A stretch of 64,000 nt of DNA from Achromobacter sp. RTa (GTDB lineage: Bacteria; Pseudomonadota; Gammaproteobacteria; Burkholderiales; Burkholderiaceae_B). A program made the position numbers and the translations under genes. The stretch lies in assembly GCF_000757485.1 (NCBI RefSeq), contig NZ_JPYO01000042.1:484626-548625 (forward strand). The letters are read 5' to 3'. The notes below the pieces were generated by a model. That model was not told the DNA's origin. It ran no database searches and saw only the letters and a list, made by a program, of their open reading frames with translations. Below are positions 35,791 through 44,513 of the stretch, piece by piece. Each line of letters begins with the position of its first letter. Position 1 is the first letter of the stretch.

Positions 35791-37068
35791 TTACAGGCGC
35801 AGATCGGACTCGGCAGGCGACAACACGTACTTCAGGTCATAAAGTATGTGCTCCTGCTTGCCCAGTTTGCGGATACCTGCGGCGCCCATCGATTTGAACT
35901 GGTTGTGCGCCACCGCCAGGATCACGGCGTCGTACTTGCCTTCCTCGGGTTTGTCCACCGGCGTCAGGCCGTACTCGTGCACGGCTTCGGCGGGATCGAC
36001 CCACGGGTCGTAGACGTCCACGTCCACGTTGTAATCGCCCAGTTCCTTCACGATATCGACGACGCGGGTGTTGCGCAGGTCCGGGCAGTTCTCCTTGAAC
36101 GTCAGGCCCATCACCAGCACGCGCGCGCCCTGCACATGGATGCGGCGCTTGGTCATCGCCTTCACCAGTTGCGACACCACGTAGCCGCCCATCGAATCGT
36201 TCAGGCGGCGGCCCGCCAGGATGATCTCGGGGTGGTAGCCGATGGATTGCGCCTTGTGGGTCAGGTAGTACGGATCCACGCCGATGCAGTGTCCGCCCAC
36301 CAGGCCCGGGCGGAACGGCAGGAAGTTCCACTTGGTGCCGGCCGCTTGCAGCACGGCCTCGGTGTCGATGCCCATCTTGTTGAAGATCAGGGCCAGTTCG
36401 TTGATCAGCGCGATGTTCACGTCGCGCTGCGTGTTCTCGATCACTTTGGCGGCCTCGGCCACGCGGATGCTGGACGCCTTGTGCGTGCCGGCGGTAATGA
36501 TCTCCTTGTACAGCTGGTCGACCAGCTCGGCCACCTCGGGCGTGGAGCCGGAAGTGACCTTCTTGATCGTGCTGACGCGGTGTTCCTTGTCGCCCGGGTT
36601 GATGCGCTCGGGGCTGTAGCCGGCAAAGAAGTCCACGTTGAACTTCAGGCCCGACACGCGCTCGAGCACCGGCACGCAGTCCTCTTCCGTGGCGCCCGGA
36701 TAGACGGTGGATTCGTAGATGACGATGTCGCCGCGCTTGAGCACGGAGCCGATCGTTTCGCTGGCCTTGACCAGCGGCGTCAGGTCCGGCTGCTTGTATT
36801 CGTCGATGGGGGTCGGCACGGTCACGATGAACACGTTGGCCTTGCCCAGTTCGGCGCGGTCGGCGGTGTAGCTCAGCTGCGCGGCCTCGGCGAGCTCGGC
36901 GTCGCTGACTTCCAGCGTATGGTCGTGGCCCGCCTTCAGGGCCTCGATGCGGCGCGCATTGATATCGAAACCGATGACCGGACGCTTCTTGCCGAATTCC
37001 ACCGCAAGCGGCAGGCCCACATAGCCCAGGCCGACGACAGCGAGTTTCACATCCTGGATTCGCAACAT
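35791..37068 (-). CDS. wbpO: UDP-N-acetylhexosamine 6-dehydrogenase, WbpO/TviB type
   Basis: A 425-residue nucleotide-sugar dehydrogenase performing the NAD-dependent two-step oxidation of the C6 hydroxyl. The Rossmann motif [16 protein letters not shown] is near the N-terminus, and the catalytic Cys lies in [15 protein letters not shown] at about residue 260. The [17 protein letters not shown] segment is typical of WbpO/TviB. It is the second gene of the operon, 95 bp after the initiating transferase gene, and is followed by wbpP. Confidence 0.95.
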   Translation of the reverse strand: MLRIQDVKLAVVGLGYVGLPLAVEFGKKRPVIGFDINARRIEALKAGHDHTLEVSDAELAEAAQLSYTADRAELGKANVFIVTVPTPIDEYKQPDLTPLVKASETIGSVLKRGDIVIYESTVYPGATEEDCVPVLERVSGLKFNVDFFAGYSPERINPGDKEHRVSTIKKVTSGSTPEVAELVDQLYKEIITAGTHKASSIRVAEAAKVIENTQRDVNIALINELALIFNKMGIDTEAVLQAAGTKWNFLPFRPGLVGGHCIGVDPYYLTHKAQSIGYHPEIILAGRRLNDSMGGYVVSQLVKAMTKRRIHVQGARVLVMGLTFKENCPDLRNTRVVDIVKELGDYNVDVDVYDPWVDPAEAVHEYGLTPVDKPEEGKYDAVILAVAHNQFKSMGAAGIRKLGKQEHILYDLKYVLSPAESDLRL

Positions 37069-37163
37069 AACTCTCCCTTCACCGTAGAGCGATTACGGCA
37101 TTTTAAATATGGTCGGGTGATGGATAACCGAGCCCCCGGCGGAGATCGCCGGGGCGCTCAACA

Positions 37164-38270
37164 CTAATCGGTGGTCCGCAAGACGGAGGGCAGCAGCAGC
37201 CAGCCGGGGCGGCGCCAGGATACGAGGCGCGCGTAGAGCCAGATATACACGCTGGCGAACACCACCAGGCTGGCGCCGAGCGCCCAGGCGTTGTCCCACC
37301 AGATGGTGGCCGGCACCAGGCCGATCAGGGCCAGCACCCACATATAAGGCGATGCCAGCGCATTGCACAGCGCGGGCACGGCGTGACGGCGGCCGCGGCT
37401 GAACGTGACGCGGACCAGACGGCGGAACACCAGTTGGTGCAGGTGCAGCGCGTCCGGCTGGTCCACCGGCACGCCGCGCTTGAAACGGCGGCGCCAGATC
37501 GAGAAGCCGGTTTCGAAAACGGGGTAGAACAACACAGCCAAAGCGTAGAACGGCGACACCGACGGATTGCGCACCACCAGCAGCACGGCCAGCTCGGCCA
37601 GCATGAAGCCCAGGAAATACGCGCCGCCGTCGCCCAGGAACACGCGGCCGAACGGGAAGTTCCAGACCAGGAAGCCCAGCGTGGCCGACGCCAGCGCCGC
37701 GGCAACCAGGAAGATCGGCACGTCGCCCACTTGCAGCGCCACCAGGCTGATCGACACCGCCATCAGGGTGGCCACCATGCCCGCCAGGCCGTTCATGCCG
37801 TCCACGATATTCAGCGCATGGGTACAGCCGCCCACCGCGAACATGGTGAACAGCAGCGACACCGGCCAGAAAGACAGCACGTAATCCACCGGGGCCATAC
37901 CGACGCGGCTGACGCCGCCCAGCAGCCACCAGGCGATCGCGGCCGACAGGAACGCGGCCAGCAGGCGCTTGCTGGCGCCGATGTCCTTGGTGATGTCCTC
38001 GAGCAGGCCGGCCACGAAAACGGGCAGCGCCGCGACGAACAGCGCGGGCCACAGCCAGGTCAGCGTCATGTTGCTGGGACCCAGCACCAGCAAGCCCGCG
38101 AGCGTGCCCGCAAGCACAGCCAGGCCGCCAACGCGGGGCGTGGCCCGGGAGTGGTTGGCCTGAGGCTTGTTGAGATCGCTGTCGCCAGTGAAAGCGCCAT
38201 GCCAGCGCTCCGACGCCACGATGAGTCCCCCCACCATGAATGCGACCACGCAAATGTACAGCCAGGTCAC
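37164..38270 (-). CDS. Undecaprenyl-phosphate sugar-1-phosphate transferase, WecA/WbpL-like
   Basis: A 368-residue polytopic membrane enzyme starting with GTG at 38270 behind AGAGGTGATTCT. MraY/WecA-family motifs are present: the Asp-rich LLEDITKDIGASKR, the NIVDGMNGLAGM loop and the cytoplasmic HLHQLVFRR (HIHH-like) motif. It should start each repeat unit by moving a sugar phosphate from a UDP-sugar to undecaprenyl phosphate. The first gene of the polysaccharide operon, it would set its first sugar (FucNAc/QuiNAc or GlcNAc type in relatives). Confidence 0.93.
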   Translation of the reverse strand: MTWLYICVVAFMVGGLIVASERWHGAFTGDSDLNKPQANHSRATPRVGGLAVLAGTLAGLLVLGPSNMTLTWLWPALFVAALPVFVAGLLEDITKDIGASKRLLAAFLSAAIAWWLLGGVSRVGMAPVDYVLSFWPVSLLFTMFAVGGCTHALNIVDGMNGLAGMVATLMAVSISLVALQVGDVPIFLVAAALASATLGFLVWNFPFGRVFLGDGGAYFLGFMLAELAVLLVVRNPSVSPFYALAVLFYPVFETGFSIWRRRFKRGVPVDQPDALHLHQLVFRRLVRVTFSRGRRHAVPALCNALASPYMWVLALIGLVPATIWWDNAWALGASLVVFASVYIWLYARLVSWRRPGWLLLPSVLRTTD

Positions 38271-38614
38271 AGAATCACCTCTGGTTGGTCTATCGAGACA
38301 GGCCCGCCATTATCGGAGGCAGGTGTAACGCCCATATATGGGAGGAATAAGGAAGTGCAATTCCCAGGCACAGAACGTAACTCCCTGGGCCGGGGCATTC
38401 GCCTACATCCTGGCCGCCGTCCAGGCCGTACCGCCGCGGCTGAACCGCGGACGCGCGGAAATACAGGTTTCATGGCGCAATTGTAGAACTTTCCGCCCTG
38501 GCGCACCCGAAATATCCAAGGGAAAACGCGAAGATCGCCCAAGGGCGGAAAACATGCCTGCCCCAGGGCGACGGACCGCGCTCCTCATTAATAAGGGACG
38601 CATCATATCCAGGC
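38271..38614 (-). promoter_or_regulatory. Leader region of the polysaccharide operon
   Basis: A 344-bp region without a credible gene. On the minus strand TACAAT (38485-38480) is a good -10, but no clear -35 was seen. Downstream of it GGCGGTACGGC (around 38430) resembles the first seven bases of the ops element GGCGGTAG that recruits RfaH, but differs at the critical eighth base. A long untranslated leader of about 200 bases is implied. Confidence 0.35.
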
Positions 38615-38647
38615 AAAAAAAAGCCCGAGATCGTGAGATCTCGGGCT
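38615..38647 (-). terminator. Strong Rho-independent terminator of the candidate small RNA
   Basis: A perfect 11-bp stem (AGCCCGAGATC, arms 622-632 and 637-647) with a 4-base loop, followed on the minus strand by eight T (A run 38615-38622). It ends a minus-strand transcript that begins upstream, not the polysaccharide operon that starts beyond it. Confidence 0.9.
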
Positions 38648-38761
38648 AAATCCACCAAAGGAGGAGGGTGGAGGAGACAACCTTGGCATGTTGGGAGCTG
38701 GACTTCCGCTCGCTGCGCTTTCGGGGTTTTGCACCGCGCCGACTGCGTTTCAACATCCGAT
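38615..38761 (-). ncRNA. Candidate small RNA with anti-Shine-Dalgarno hairpin loop
   Basis: A predicted transcript of about 145 nt from a promoter at 38768-38796 to the terminator at 38615-38647. No convincing ORF is present on this strand. Near its 3' end TCCACC (672-667) pairs with GGTGGA (656-651) and displays the loop CTCCTCCTTT, which contains CCTCCTT, the same bases as the 16S rRNA anti-Shine-Dalgarno core. A second CTCCTCC lies just before it. Known betaproteobacterial toxic small RNAs and the CCUCCUCCC-motif sRNAs of other proteobacteria have such loops; membership is inference. Action on ribosomes or on SD sequences of target mRNAs is a guess. Confidence 0.62.
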
Positions 38762-38767
38762 GAGTGA

Positions 38768-38796
38768 ATAGTACAGAGGTTTTTTGTGCGATGCAA
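38768..38796 (-). promoter_or_regulatory. Sigma-70 promoter of the candidate small RNA
   Basis: On the minus strand TTGCAT (38796-38791) and TACTAT (38773-38768) are exactly 17 bases apart. Directly upstream the minus strand carries an A8 tract (GATCAAAAAAAATC) and a second A tract, resembling an UP element, so a strong promoter is expected. Confidence 0.7.
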
Positions 38797-38982
38797 GATT
38801 TTTTTTGATCCGCAAGCGTGGCGGTTTTTTTCGTTGCGTTTTTGCCTCAGGAGCTTTTTCTTCTCCCTGGAAACCCGCGCCAATCTTCGCTCTGTTCAAA
38901 AAAAGGGTTTTTGCCGAATGGGTAAACCCGTTTCGGATTAACCCTAGATCGCATCGGGTAATCCCGCTCTATCTTTTGCACC

Positions 38983-39004
38983 AAAACGGTGCGTTCAGCA
39001 CCGT
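38983..39004 (-). terminator. Possible terminator of coq7
   Basis: On the minus strand ACGGTGC-TGAAC-GCACCGT is followed by TTTGG. The T run is short, and the right arm can also pair with the next GGTGC, so this may be a weak or alternating structure. The 38797-38982 stretch between this and the small RNA promoter holds A tracts and nothing else recognised. Confidence 0.42.
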
Positions 39005-39048
39005 CTTGCAGCTTTTTTGCGCATCGCAACATTTCGATGCGGAGCGCC

Positions 39049-39726
39049 TCAGATCCAGTAGGCCGTGGTCGTCATGACCTTGGACATGGCCTTCATTGCC
39101 GTTCTCACGGGCAGCGGCAGGGGGACGCCCCCGGCCTTCTCCGCGCTGGCCCGGTGCTGCGCTTCGTCTTCCTTCATCTTCTGGACGATCTGGCGGGAAC
39201 GCTCGTCCTGCACCGGCAAGGTGCGCAGATGGCTTTCGAGGTGGGCCTCCACCTGCTTTTCGGTCTCGGCCATGAACCCCAGGTTGCGGGGCACGCCGGC
39301 GTAGCTGGCCAGCACGCCAAGCGCAAAAGATCCTGCGTACCAGACTGGATTCAACAGGCTGGCGCGGCTGCCGAGTTCCGTCAGCCGCTGATTGCACCAG
39401 ACCAGATGGTCCACCTCTTCGGAAGCGGCATTCAGCAGCAGCGCGCGGGGCGCCGGGTCGCGGCACACGGAGGCCTGGCCGCGGTACAGCGCCTGGGCGC
39501 AGACTTCGCCGACGTGGTTCACGCGCATCAGTCCGGCCGCGTGGCGCTTTTCCTGGGCCGAGAGGGCTTGCGGGGCCTCGTCGGCAGTGGCCGGATAGGG
39601 CCGCCCGGCGGTGGCGCTGCCGCTCAATACCCGCAACGCCCGGTCCGCTTCGGCCAGCAAGGCGTCCAGCGGATTGGTGCGACGCAGGAAAGAAACAGGG
39701 CCGGATCTAGACAGGGCGGTGGACAT
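39049..39726 (-). CDS. coq7: 2-nonaprenyl-3-methyl-6-methoxy-1,4-benzoquinol hydroxylase (Coq7)
   Basis: Di-iron monooxygenase of ubiquinone synthesis that hydroxylates demethoxyubiquinol. The frame is open to 39801, but the ATG at 39726 follows a GAGGAG site at good distance and gives 225 residues starting MSTALSRSG. The carboxylate-bridged di-iron ligands are visible: [39 protein letters not shown] and [10 protein letters not shown]. It is membrane-associated through amphipathic helices. It is divergent from the OsmC-family gene. Confidence 0.96.
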   Translation of the reverse strand: MSTALSRSGPVSFLRRTNPLDALLAEADRALRVLSGSATAGRPYPATADEAPQALSAQEKRHAAGLMRVNHVGEVCAQALYRGQASVCRDPAPRALLLNAASEEVDHLVWCNQRLTELGSRASLLNPVWYAGSFALGVLASYAGVPRNLGFMAETEKQVEAHLESHLRTLPVQDERSRQIVQKMKEDEAQHRASAEKAGGVPLPLPVRTAMKAMSKVMTTTAYWI

Positions 39727-39849
39727 AAGCGACTCCTCGGCAAGGCAGGCGTCCACGCCCCTGATGCGGGGCGGGACTCTCATGCCTGGAATTGTACGCA
39801 ACAGGTATCATCGACCATTGACTGCGCTCAAGCTCAAGGACACGACAAA

Positions 39850-40293
39850 ATGGAATGCACGATCGACTGGGGCGGCCCGAACGGCATGCTCTTTACCGCC
39901 AGCACCGGCAGCGGCCACGTGGCCGTCATGGACGGCGCCGTGGACGGCGGCGGCCACAACCTGGCTCCCCGCCCGATGGAAATGCTGCTTGCCGGCACCG
40001 GCGGCTGCACCGCATATGACGTGGTGCTGATCCTCAAGCGCGGCCGCCACGCGGTCAGCGGCTGCAGCGTCAAGCTGCAGGCCGAACGCGCCGACAGCGA
40101 TCCCAAGGTCTTCACGCGCATCCATTTCGCCTTCACCGTCACCGGCCGCAACCTGCCGCGCGCCGCGGTCGAGCGCGCGGTGCAGCTCTCCCATGAAAAA
40201 TACTGTTCCGCCTCGGCAATGCTGGAAAAGACGGCGACGTTGACGTTCTCGGTCGATATCGTCGACACGCAGGAAACCCCCGCAGCAGCCTGA
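39850..40293 (+). CDS. OsmC-family peroxiredoxin-like protein
   Basis: A 147-residue OsmC/Ohr-fold protein. The long upstream frame is a shadow of coq7; the ATG at 39850 (MECTIDWGGPNGMLF) is preceded by AAGGA. The two redox cysteines of the family are present, in GTGGCTAYDVV and HEKYCSASAML. The sequence resembles the YhfA/OsmC-like subgroup more than Ohr. It lies six bases before thyA. The substrate (peroxides or hydroperoxides) is inferred from the family. Confidence 0.92.
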   Translation: MECTIDWGGPNGMLFTASTGSGHVAVMDGAVDGGGHNLAPRPMEMLLAGTGGCTAYDVVLILKRGRHAVSGCSVKLQAERADSDPKVFTRIHFAFTVTGRNLPRAAVERAVQLSHEKYCSASAMLEKTATLTFSVDIVDTQETPAAA

Positions 40294-40299
40294 ACCACC

Positions 40300-41271
40300 A
40301 TGAAACAATATCTGGACCTCGTTCAAACCATCCTGGACACCGGCGCGTGGCAGGAAAACCGCACCGGCATACGCACCCTGAGCATGCCGGGCGCATCGCT
40401 GCGCTTCGACCTGCAGCAAGGCTTTCCCGCGGTGACCACCAAGAAGCTGGCGTTCAAATCGGCCATCGGCGAAATGGTGGGATTCCTGCGCGCGACCCGC
40501 AGCGCGGCTGAATTCCGCGAGCTCGGCTGCAAGGTCTGGGACCAGAACGCCAACGAGAACAGCCAGTGGCTGGCCAACCCGTATCGCGAAGGGGCCGACG
40601 ACCTCGGTCCGGTCTACGGCGTGCAATGGCGCCAATGGCCCGCGTACAAGATGCTGGACGCCAGCCGCGGCGACCAGATCGCCGACGCCCTCTCGCGCGG
40701 GTACGCCAAGGTGGCCGACCTGGAAGAAGGCGGCCACCCGAAAGTGCTGCTGTACAAGGCGGTGGACCAGTTGCGGCAATGCCTGGACACCATCCACGAG
40801 CGTCCGGGCGACCGCCGTATCCTGTTCCACGGCTGGAATTGGGCGCAGATCGAGGAAATGGCGCTGCCGCCCTGCCACCTGCTGTATCAGTTCCTGCCGA
40901 ACGCGACCACCCGCGAAATCTCCCTGTGCCTGTACATCCGGTCCAATGACGTCGGCCTGGGCACGCCGTTCAACCTGACCGAAGGCGCCGCCCTGCTGCA
41001 CCTGGTCGGCCGGCTGACGGGCTACACGCCGCGCTGGTTCTCCTACTTCATCGGCGACGCCCACATCTATGAAAACCACCTGCCGATGCTGCGCGAGCAG
41101 CTGACGCGCGAGCCCTACGAGGCACCCCGCCTGGTCCTGTCGGACCGCATCCCGGACTTCGCGGCCACCGGCCGCTACGAACCCGAATGGCTGGAAAAGG
41201 TGGAATCCGGGGACTTCTCGCTTTCCGGCTACCGGCACCACGCCCCGCTCACGGCGGCCATGGCCGTCTAA
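40300..41271 (+). CDS. thyA: Thymidylate synthase (long form)
   Basis: Converts dUMP to dTMP with methylene-tetrahydrofolate. The 323-residue protein is about 60 residues longer than E. coli ThyA; extra residues lie after [10 protein letters not shown] and in the C-terminal third ([25 protein letters not shown]). The folate/phosphate Arg in NRTGIRTLS, the catalytic Cys in [12 protein letters not shown], and [13 protein letters not shown] are intact, as is the C-terminal APLTAAMAV closing loop. The long form is seen in other Burkholderiales. folA lies 2.5 kb downstream on the same strand. Confidence 0.97.
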   Translation: MKQYLDLVQTILDTGAWQENRTGIRTLSMPGASLRFDLQQGFPAVTTKKLAFKSAIGEMVGFLRATRSAAEFRELGCKVWDQNANENSQWLANPYREGADDLGPVYGVQWRQWPAYKMLDASRGDQIADALSRGYAKVADLEEGGHPKVLLYKAVDQLRQCLDTIHERPGDRRILFHGWNWAQIEEMALPPCHLLYQFLPNATTREISLCLYIRSNDVGLGTPFNLTEGAALLHLVGRLTGYTPRWFSYFIGDAHIYENHLPMLREQLTREPYEAPRLVLSDRIPDFAATGRYEPEWLEKVESGDFSLSGYRHHAPLTAAMAV

Positions 41272-41707
41272 GGTCCATTCGTCGGGCCACGGGCCCGCGG
41301 CTCACGGAACGGATCTGCCGCGGCATTGTTGCCCTGGGCGCGAGCCTGGGGCCGCCCGGCCGCGCGCCCCTGGGCGCAAGTGAAGATTGGTGAGCTTCTG
41401 GAAGCGCGATTTCGGTATAACCCATCCCTTAGCCACGGACGCGCGTCCGGCATGTCTCGCGCGCCGTTGGCTCCGACCGGCCCATGCCGCGCCCTGCCCG
41501 TCGCTCGCCGCGAAACCGGGCACTCCGCCTGGCAACGCCGACCGCCGGCGTTACCCAACCGCCTTCCCCTTCCCGACCAGAGAGTACCGATATCGCCAAA
41601 CTCGGCAGCAGGACTTGCCCTGCGATCGAATTGCAACTGTTGACTACCAATTGATTTGAGTTGAAGCCCGCGCGGCGGCTGTATGCGCTAAGGACAGGAC
41701 CCCACAA
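41272..41707. other. 436-bp intergenic region between thyA and the GGDEF-EAL gene
   Basis: No gene is supported here; the short open frames are codon-shadow type and lack ribosome binding sites. Just past thyA is a short dyad (CGGGCC-ACG-GGCCCG) without a T run. TATAAC at 41416-41421 could be a -10 but has no good -35. The region presumably holds the promoter of the following gene. Confidence 0.4.
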
Positions 41708-43771
41708 ATGCTCGTTGGAACTTATAACCCTTCGCTCGTCCTCGTATCCCTAGGGGTCGCCATCCTGGCGTCATACACAGCGTTGGGCATGGCCAACCGC
41801 GTCAGGGCGGCGAACGGGTTGCCGGCCGCGCGCTATTGGCTGGCAGGCGGCGCCTTCGCCATGGGAGTCGGCATCTGGTCCATGCATTTCGTCGGCATGC
41901 TGGCCTTCACCCTGCCCATCCCGATGGGCTACGACCTGTCGTTGACCGTCCTGTCGCTGGGCATCGCCATCGGCTGCTCCGCATTCGCGCTCTGGACCGT
42001 GAGCAAGGATGAATTGCCCGGCCGGCGGCTGGCGGTCGGCGCCCTGCTGATGGGCGTCGGCATTGCGGCGATGCACTACCTCGGCATGGCCGCGATGCGC
42101 ATGGCGCCCGGCATCGCCTACGACGCGAAATGGTTCGCGCTGTCCATCCTCATCGCCGTGGCCGCCTCCGGCGCGGCGCTGTGGATTACCTACCGCCTGC
42201 GCCACGACGGCCCTCGTATGGCCTTGTCGCGCCCGCTCGCCGCCGTCGTCATGGGCCTCGCCATCGTGGGCATGCACTACACGGGTATGGAAGCCGCCGG
42301 CTTCCCGGAGGGCAGTATCTGCATGGCGGCGGACGGCGGCATCTCGGCCGGCTGGCTGGCCATCGCGGTCACCGCGGTGACCTTGAGCGTGCTCGCAATC
42401 GCCTTGCTGGTCGCGGTGCTGGACAACCGGCTGGAAGCGCGCACCTCGGCCCTCGCCTCTTCGCTGGCCGAGGCCAACGAGGAATTGGTGCAGCTGGCGC
42501 TGCACGACACCCTCACCAAACTGCCCAACCGTATCCTGCTGGAGGACCGGATGGAGCAGGCCATCGAGAGCGCCAGCCGGCGCAAGGGCTATTTCGCCGT
42601 CCTGTTCTTCGACCTGGACGGTTTCAAGGCGGTCAACGACGCCTATGGGCACCACACCGGCGACGCCCTGCTGGTCGACCTGGCGCAGCGCATCCGCCAG
42701 ACCCTGCGCACCCAGGACACGGTGGCGCGCCTGGGCGGCGACGAATTCATCGTGCTCAGCGAAGTCATCGAACCCACCGACGCCGCCAACGTGGCCGACC
42801 GCCTGATCGACGCGATCGCCCGCCCGGTCGCCGTCTACGGGCACGAGGTGCTGGTCACCTCCAGCGTCGGCATCGCCATCTACCCGAACGACGGCGAGAA
42901 CACCCACGCCCTGCTGACCAACGCCGACGCCGCGATGTATCACGCCAAGCGCCTGGGCGGCACAGGCTACAGCTTCTTCGAACCGTCCATGAACGCGGAC
43001 GCGCACGAACAGATCGAACTGCTGCACGACCTGCGGCTGGCGCAGGAACGCAACCAATTCGTCCTGCACTACCAGCCCAAGTACGAGGCGCCCTCCGGCC
43101 CCATCGTCGGCGCCGAGGCGCTGCTGCGCTGGAACCATCCCACGCGCGGCCTGGTCGGCCCGGACCAGTTCATTCCCACGGCCGAGAAGACCGGCCTGAT
43201 CCTGTCCATCGGGGAATGGGTCATCAACGAAGCCTGCCGCCAGATGCGGGAATGGATAGACGCCGGCCAGGGCAACTGGACCATCGCCGTCAACATCTCG
43301 GCGCTGCAGTTCGCCCACGCCAGCCTGGTGGAAACGGTGCGCTCCGCCCTGTTGCGGCACAACGTTCCGCCGGCCTGCCTGACCCTGGAAGTGACCGAGT
43401 CCACCGCGATGCGCGACGCCGAGGCCAGCCTGGCCGTGCTCAAGCGCCTGTCGGCCCTGGGCGTGACGATTTCGATCGACGACTTCGGCACCGGCTACTC
43501 CAGCCTGCTTTATCTGAAACGCCTGCCCGCGACCGAACTCAAGATAGACCGGGGCTTCGTGAACCAACTGGAGAACGACAATGAGGACGCCGCCATCGTG
43601 TCGGCCATCGTCGCGCTGGCGCAGCAGCTCAACCTGCGCATCGTGGCCGAGGGCGTGGAAACGGCGGCGCAGCAGAAATTCCTTACCGGCCTGGGCTGCG
43701 ACTCCCTGCAGGGCTTCCTCCTGGGCAAGCCCATGCCGGCCACCGAATTCCTGGAACACGCCGCGGACTGA
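41708..43771 (+). CDS. MHYT-GGDEF-EAL cyclic-di-GMP signalling protein
   Basis: A 687-residue inner-membrane protein. Residues 1-230 form the seven-helix MHYT sensor with MHFVGM, MHYLGM and MHYTGM motifs, proposed to bind copper and sense gases. A GGDEF domain follows (site RLGGDEFIVLSE, intact) and then an EAL domain (GAEALLRW, intact; DDFGTGYSSLLYLKRLP also present). Both a diguanylate cyclase and a phosphodiesterase activity are therefore possible. It stands alone with AAGGACAGG before the ATG. Its action on motility or exopolysaccharide is inference. Confidence 0.95.
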   Translation: MLVGTYNPSLVLVSLGVAILASYTALGMANRVRAANGLPAARYWLAGGAFAMGVGIWSMHFVGMLAFTLPIPMGYDLSLTVLSLGIAIGCSAFALWTVSKDELPGRRLAVGALLMGVGIAAMHYLGMAAMRMAPGIAYDAKWFALSILIAVAASGAALWITYRLRHDGPRMALSRPLAAVVMGLAIVGMHYTGMEAAGFPEGSICMAADGGISAGWLAIAVTAVTLSVLAIALLVAVLDNRLEARTSALASSLAEANEELVQLALHDTLTKLPNRILLEDRMEQAIESASRRKGYFAVLFFDLDGFKAVNDAYGHHTGDALLVDLAQRIRQTLRTQDTVARLGGDEFIVLSEVIEPTDAANVADRLIDAIARPVAVYGHEVLVTSSVGIAIYPNDGENTHALLTNADAAMYHAKRLGGTGYSFFEPSMNADAHEQIELLHDLRLAQERNQFVLHYQPKYEAPSGPIVGAEALLRWNHPTRGLVGPDQFIPTAEKTGLILSIGEWVINEACRQMREWIDAGQGNWTIAVNISALQFAHASLVETVRSALLRHNVPPACLTLEVTESTAMRDAEASLAVLKRLSALGVTISIDDFGTGYSSLLYLKRLPATELKIDRGFVNQLENDNEDAAIVSAIVALAQQLNLRIVAEGVETAAQQKFLTGLGCDSLQGFLLGKPMPATEFLEHAAD

Positions 43772-43848
43772 GCCGCCCGCGCGGCGCCAGCCCGCGCAAA
43801 TTTGCTACGCTAGGCGCGTCCAACCGAATCTCCAACGTAGCCATCCGC

Positions 43849-44334
43849 ATGTCCGCCAGCCTCACCCTGATCGTCGCCTATTCCACCAACCGCGCCATCG
43901 GCCGCGACAACGCCCTGCCCTGGAAGCTGCCGGGCGATCTGGCGCACTTCAAGCGCAGCACGCTGGGCCGCCCCATCATCATGGGCCGCAAGACCTGGGA
44001 CTCGCTGGGCCGCCCCCTGCCCGGCCGCAGCAACATCGTGATCAGCCGCAACCCGGACTTCACCGCCGAGGGCGCGACCGTGGTCCCGACCTTGCAGGCG
44101 GCCATCGACGCCTGCGGCGGCGTCGATGAAGCCTTCGTGATCGGCGGCGCCCAGATCTATGCGCAGGCCCTGCCGCTGGCGCGGCGCGTGCTGGCCACCG
44201 AAGTCCACGCCGACGTCGAGGGCGACGCCTTTTTCCCGCTGCTGCCGTCCTTCCTATGGAAGGAAACGGCGCGCGCGCCGCAGCCCGCCGAAAACGGCTA
44301 CGACTACGACTTCGTTACGTACGAACGCCCGTAG
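43849..44334 (+). CDS. folA: Dihydrofolate reductase
   Basis: Reduces dihydrofolate, regenerating the cofactor used by thyA. The 161-residue protein starts at ATG 43849 with SLTLIVAYSTNRAIGRDNALPW, and has the substrate Asp in KLPGDLAHFK, the NADPH contacts IIMGRKTWDSLGRPLPGR and VIGGAQIYAQAL. Length is typical. The TAG stop lies within the left end (CGTAGGATGG) of palindromic element B, so its C-terminus ends where the element begins. Confidence 0.97.
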   Translation: MSASLTLIVAYSTNRAIGRDNALPWKLPGDLAHFKRSTLGRPIIMGRKTWDSLGRPLPGRSNIVISRNPDFTAEGATVVPTLQAAIDACGGVDEAFVIGGAQIYAQALPLARRVLATEVHADVEGDAFFPLLPSFLWKETARAPQPAENGYDYDFVTYERP

Positions 44335-44513
44335 GATGGTGGAGCGCGAGAGTTCTTGAGCTAGAACACGGCTCTCCGGCGCGCGCAACCCATGCGGCCG
44401 CAATCGATTGTTTTTCGGCCGATGCCAGGAACAGTCTGCCCACGGCCGCATGGGTTTCGCGCGCTGGGCAATTGCGTTCTTGCGTCGATGATCTCGCGCT
44501 ACACCCATCCTAC
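44331..44513. repeat. Long palindromic GTAG element, copy B
   Basis: A 183-bp element with the same structure as 10307-10490 but inserted in the opposite orientation: the inverse complement of 44363-44481 matches 10339-10457 with about five differences by eye. Its left outer arm is slightly decayed (GTAGGATGGTGG rather than GTAGGATGGGTG). The two ends contain the TAG stop codons of folA (44332-44334) and of the convergent MocR gene (44512-44510). Confidence 0.92.

Noticed and set aside
38400..38440. ops/JUMPStart-like GGCGGTAC before the polysaccharide operon
   Set aside because: Differs from GGCGGTAG at the conserved G, and no JUMPStart context is visible; not enough to claim RfaH control.
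38267..38542. A 91-codon minus-strand ORF ending GTGA on the start of the wbpL-like gene
   Set aside because: The overlap is suggestive, but the protein looks like frame noise (Arg/Pro-rich, no domain) and there is no ribosome binding site. It remains only a possible leader peptide.
38640..38760. Plus-strand small ORF (about 27 codons from the ATG at 38689) behind AAAGGAGGAGG
   Set aside because: The SD-like bases are more than 20 bases from the ATG, and promoter and terminator both point to minus-strand transcription.
39021..39040. Hairpin GCATCG/CGATGC behind coq7 as its terminator
   Set aside because: On the minus strand it is followed by A, not T, so it cannot be an intrinsic terminator for coq7.
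41326..41643. Short plus-strand ORFs in the thyA-GGDEF gap
   Set aside because: No ribosome binding sites and arginine/proline-rich nonsense composition.
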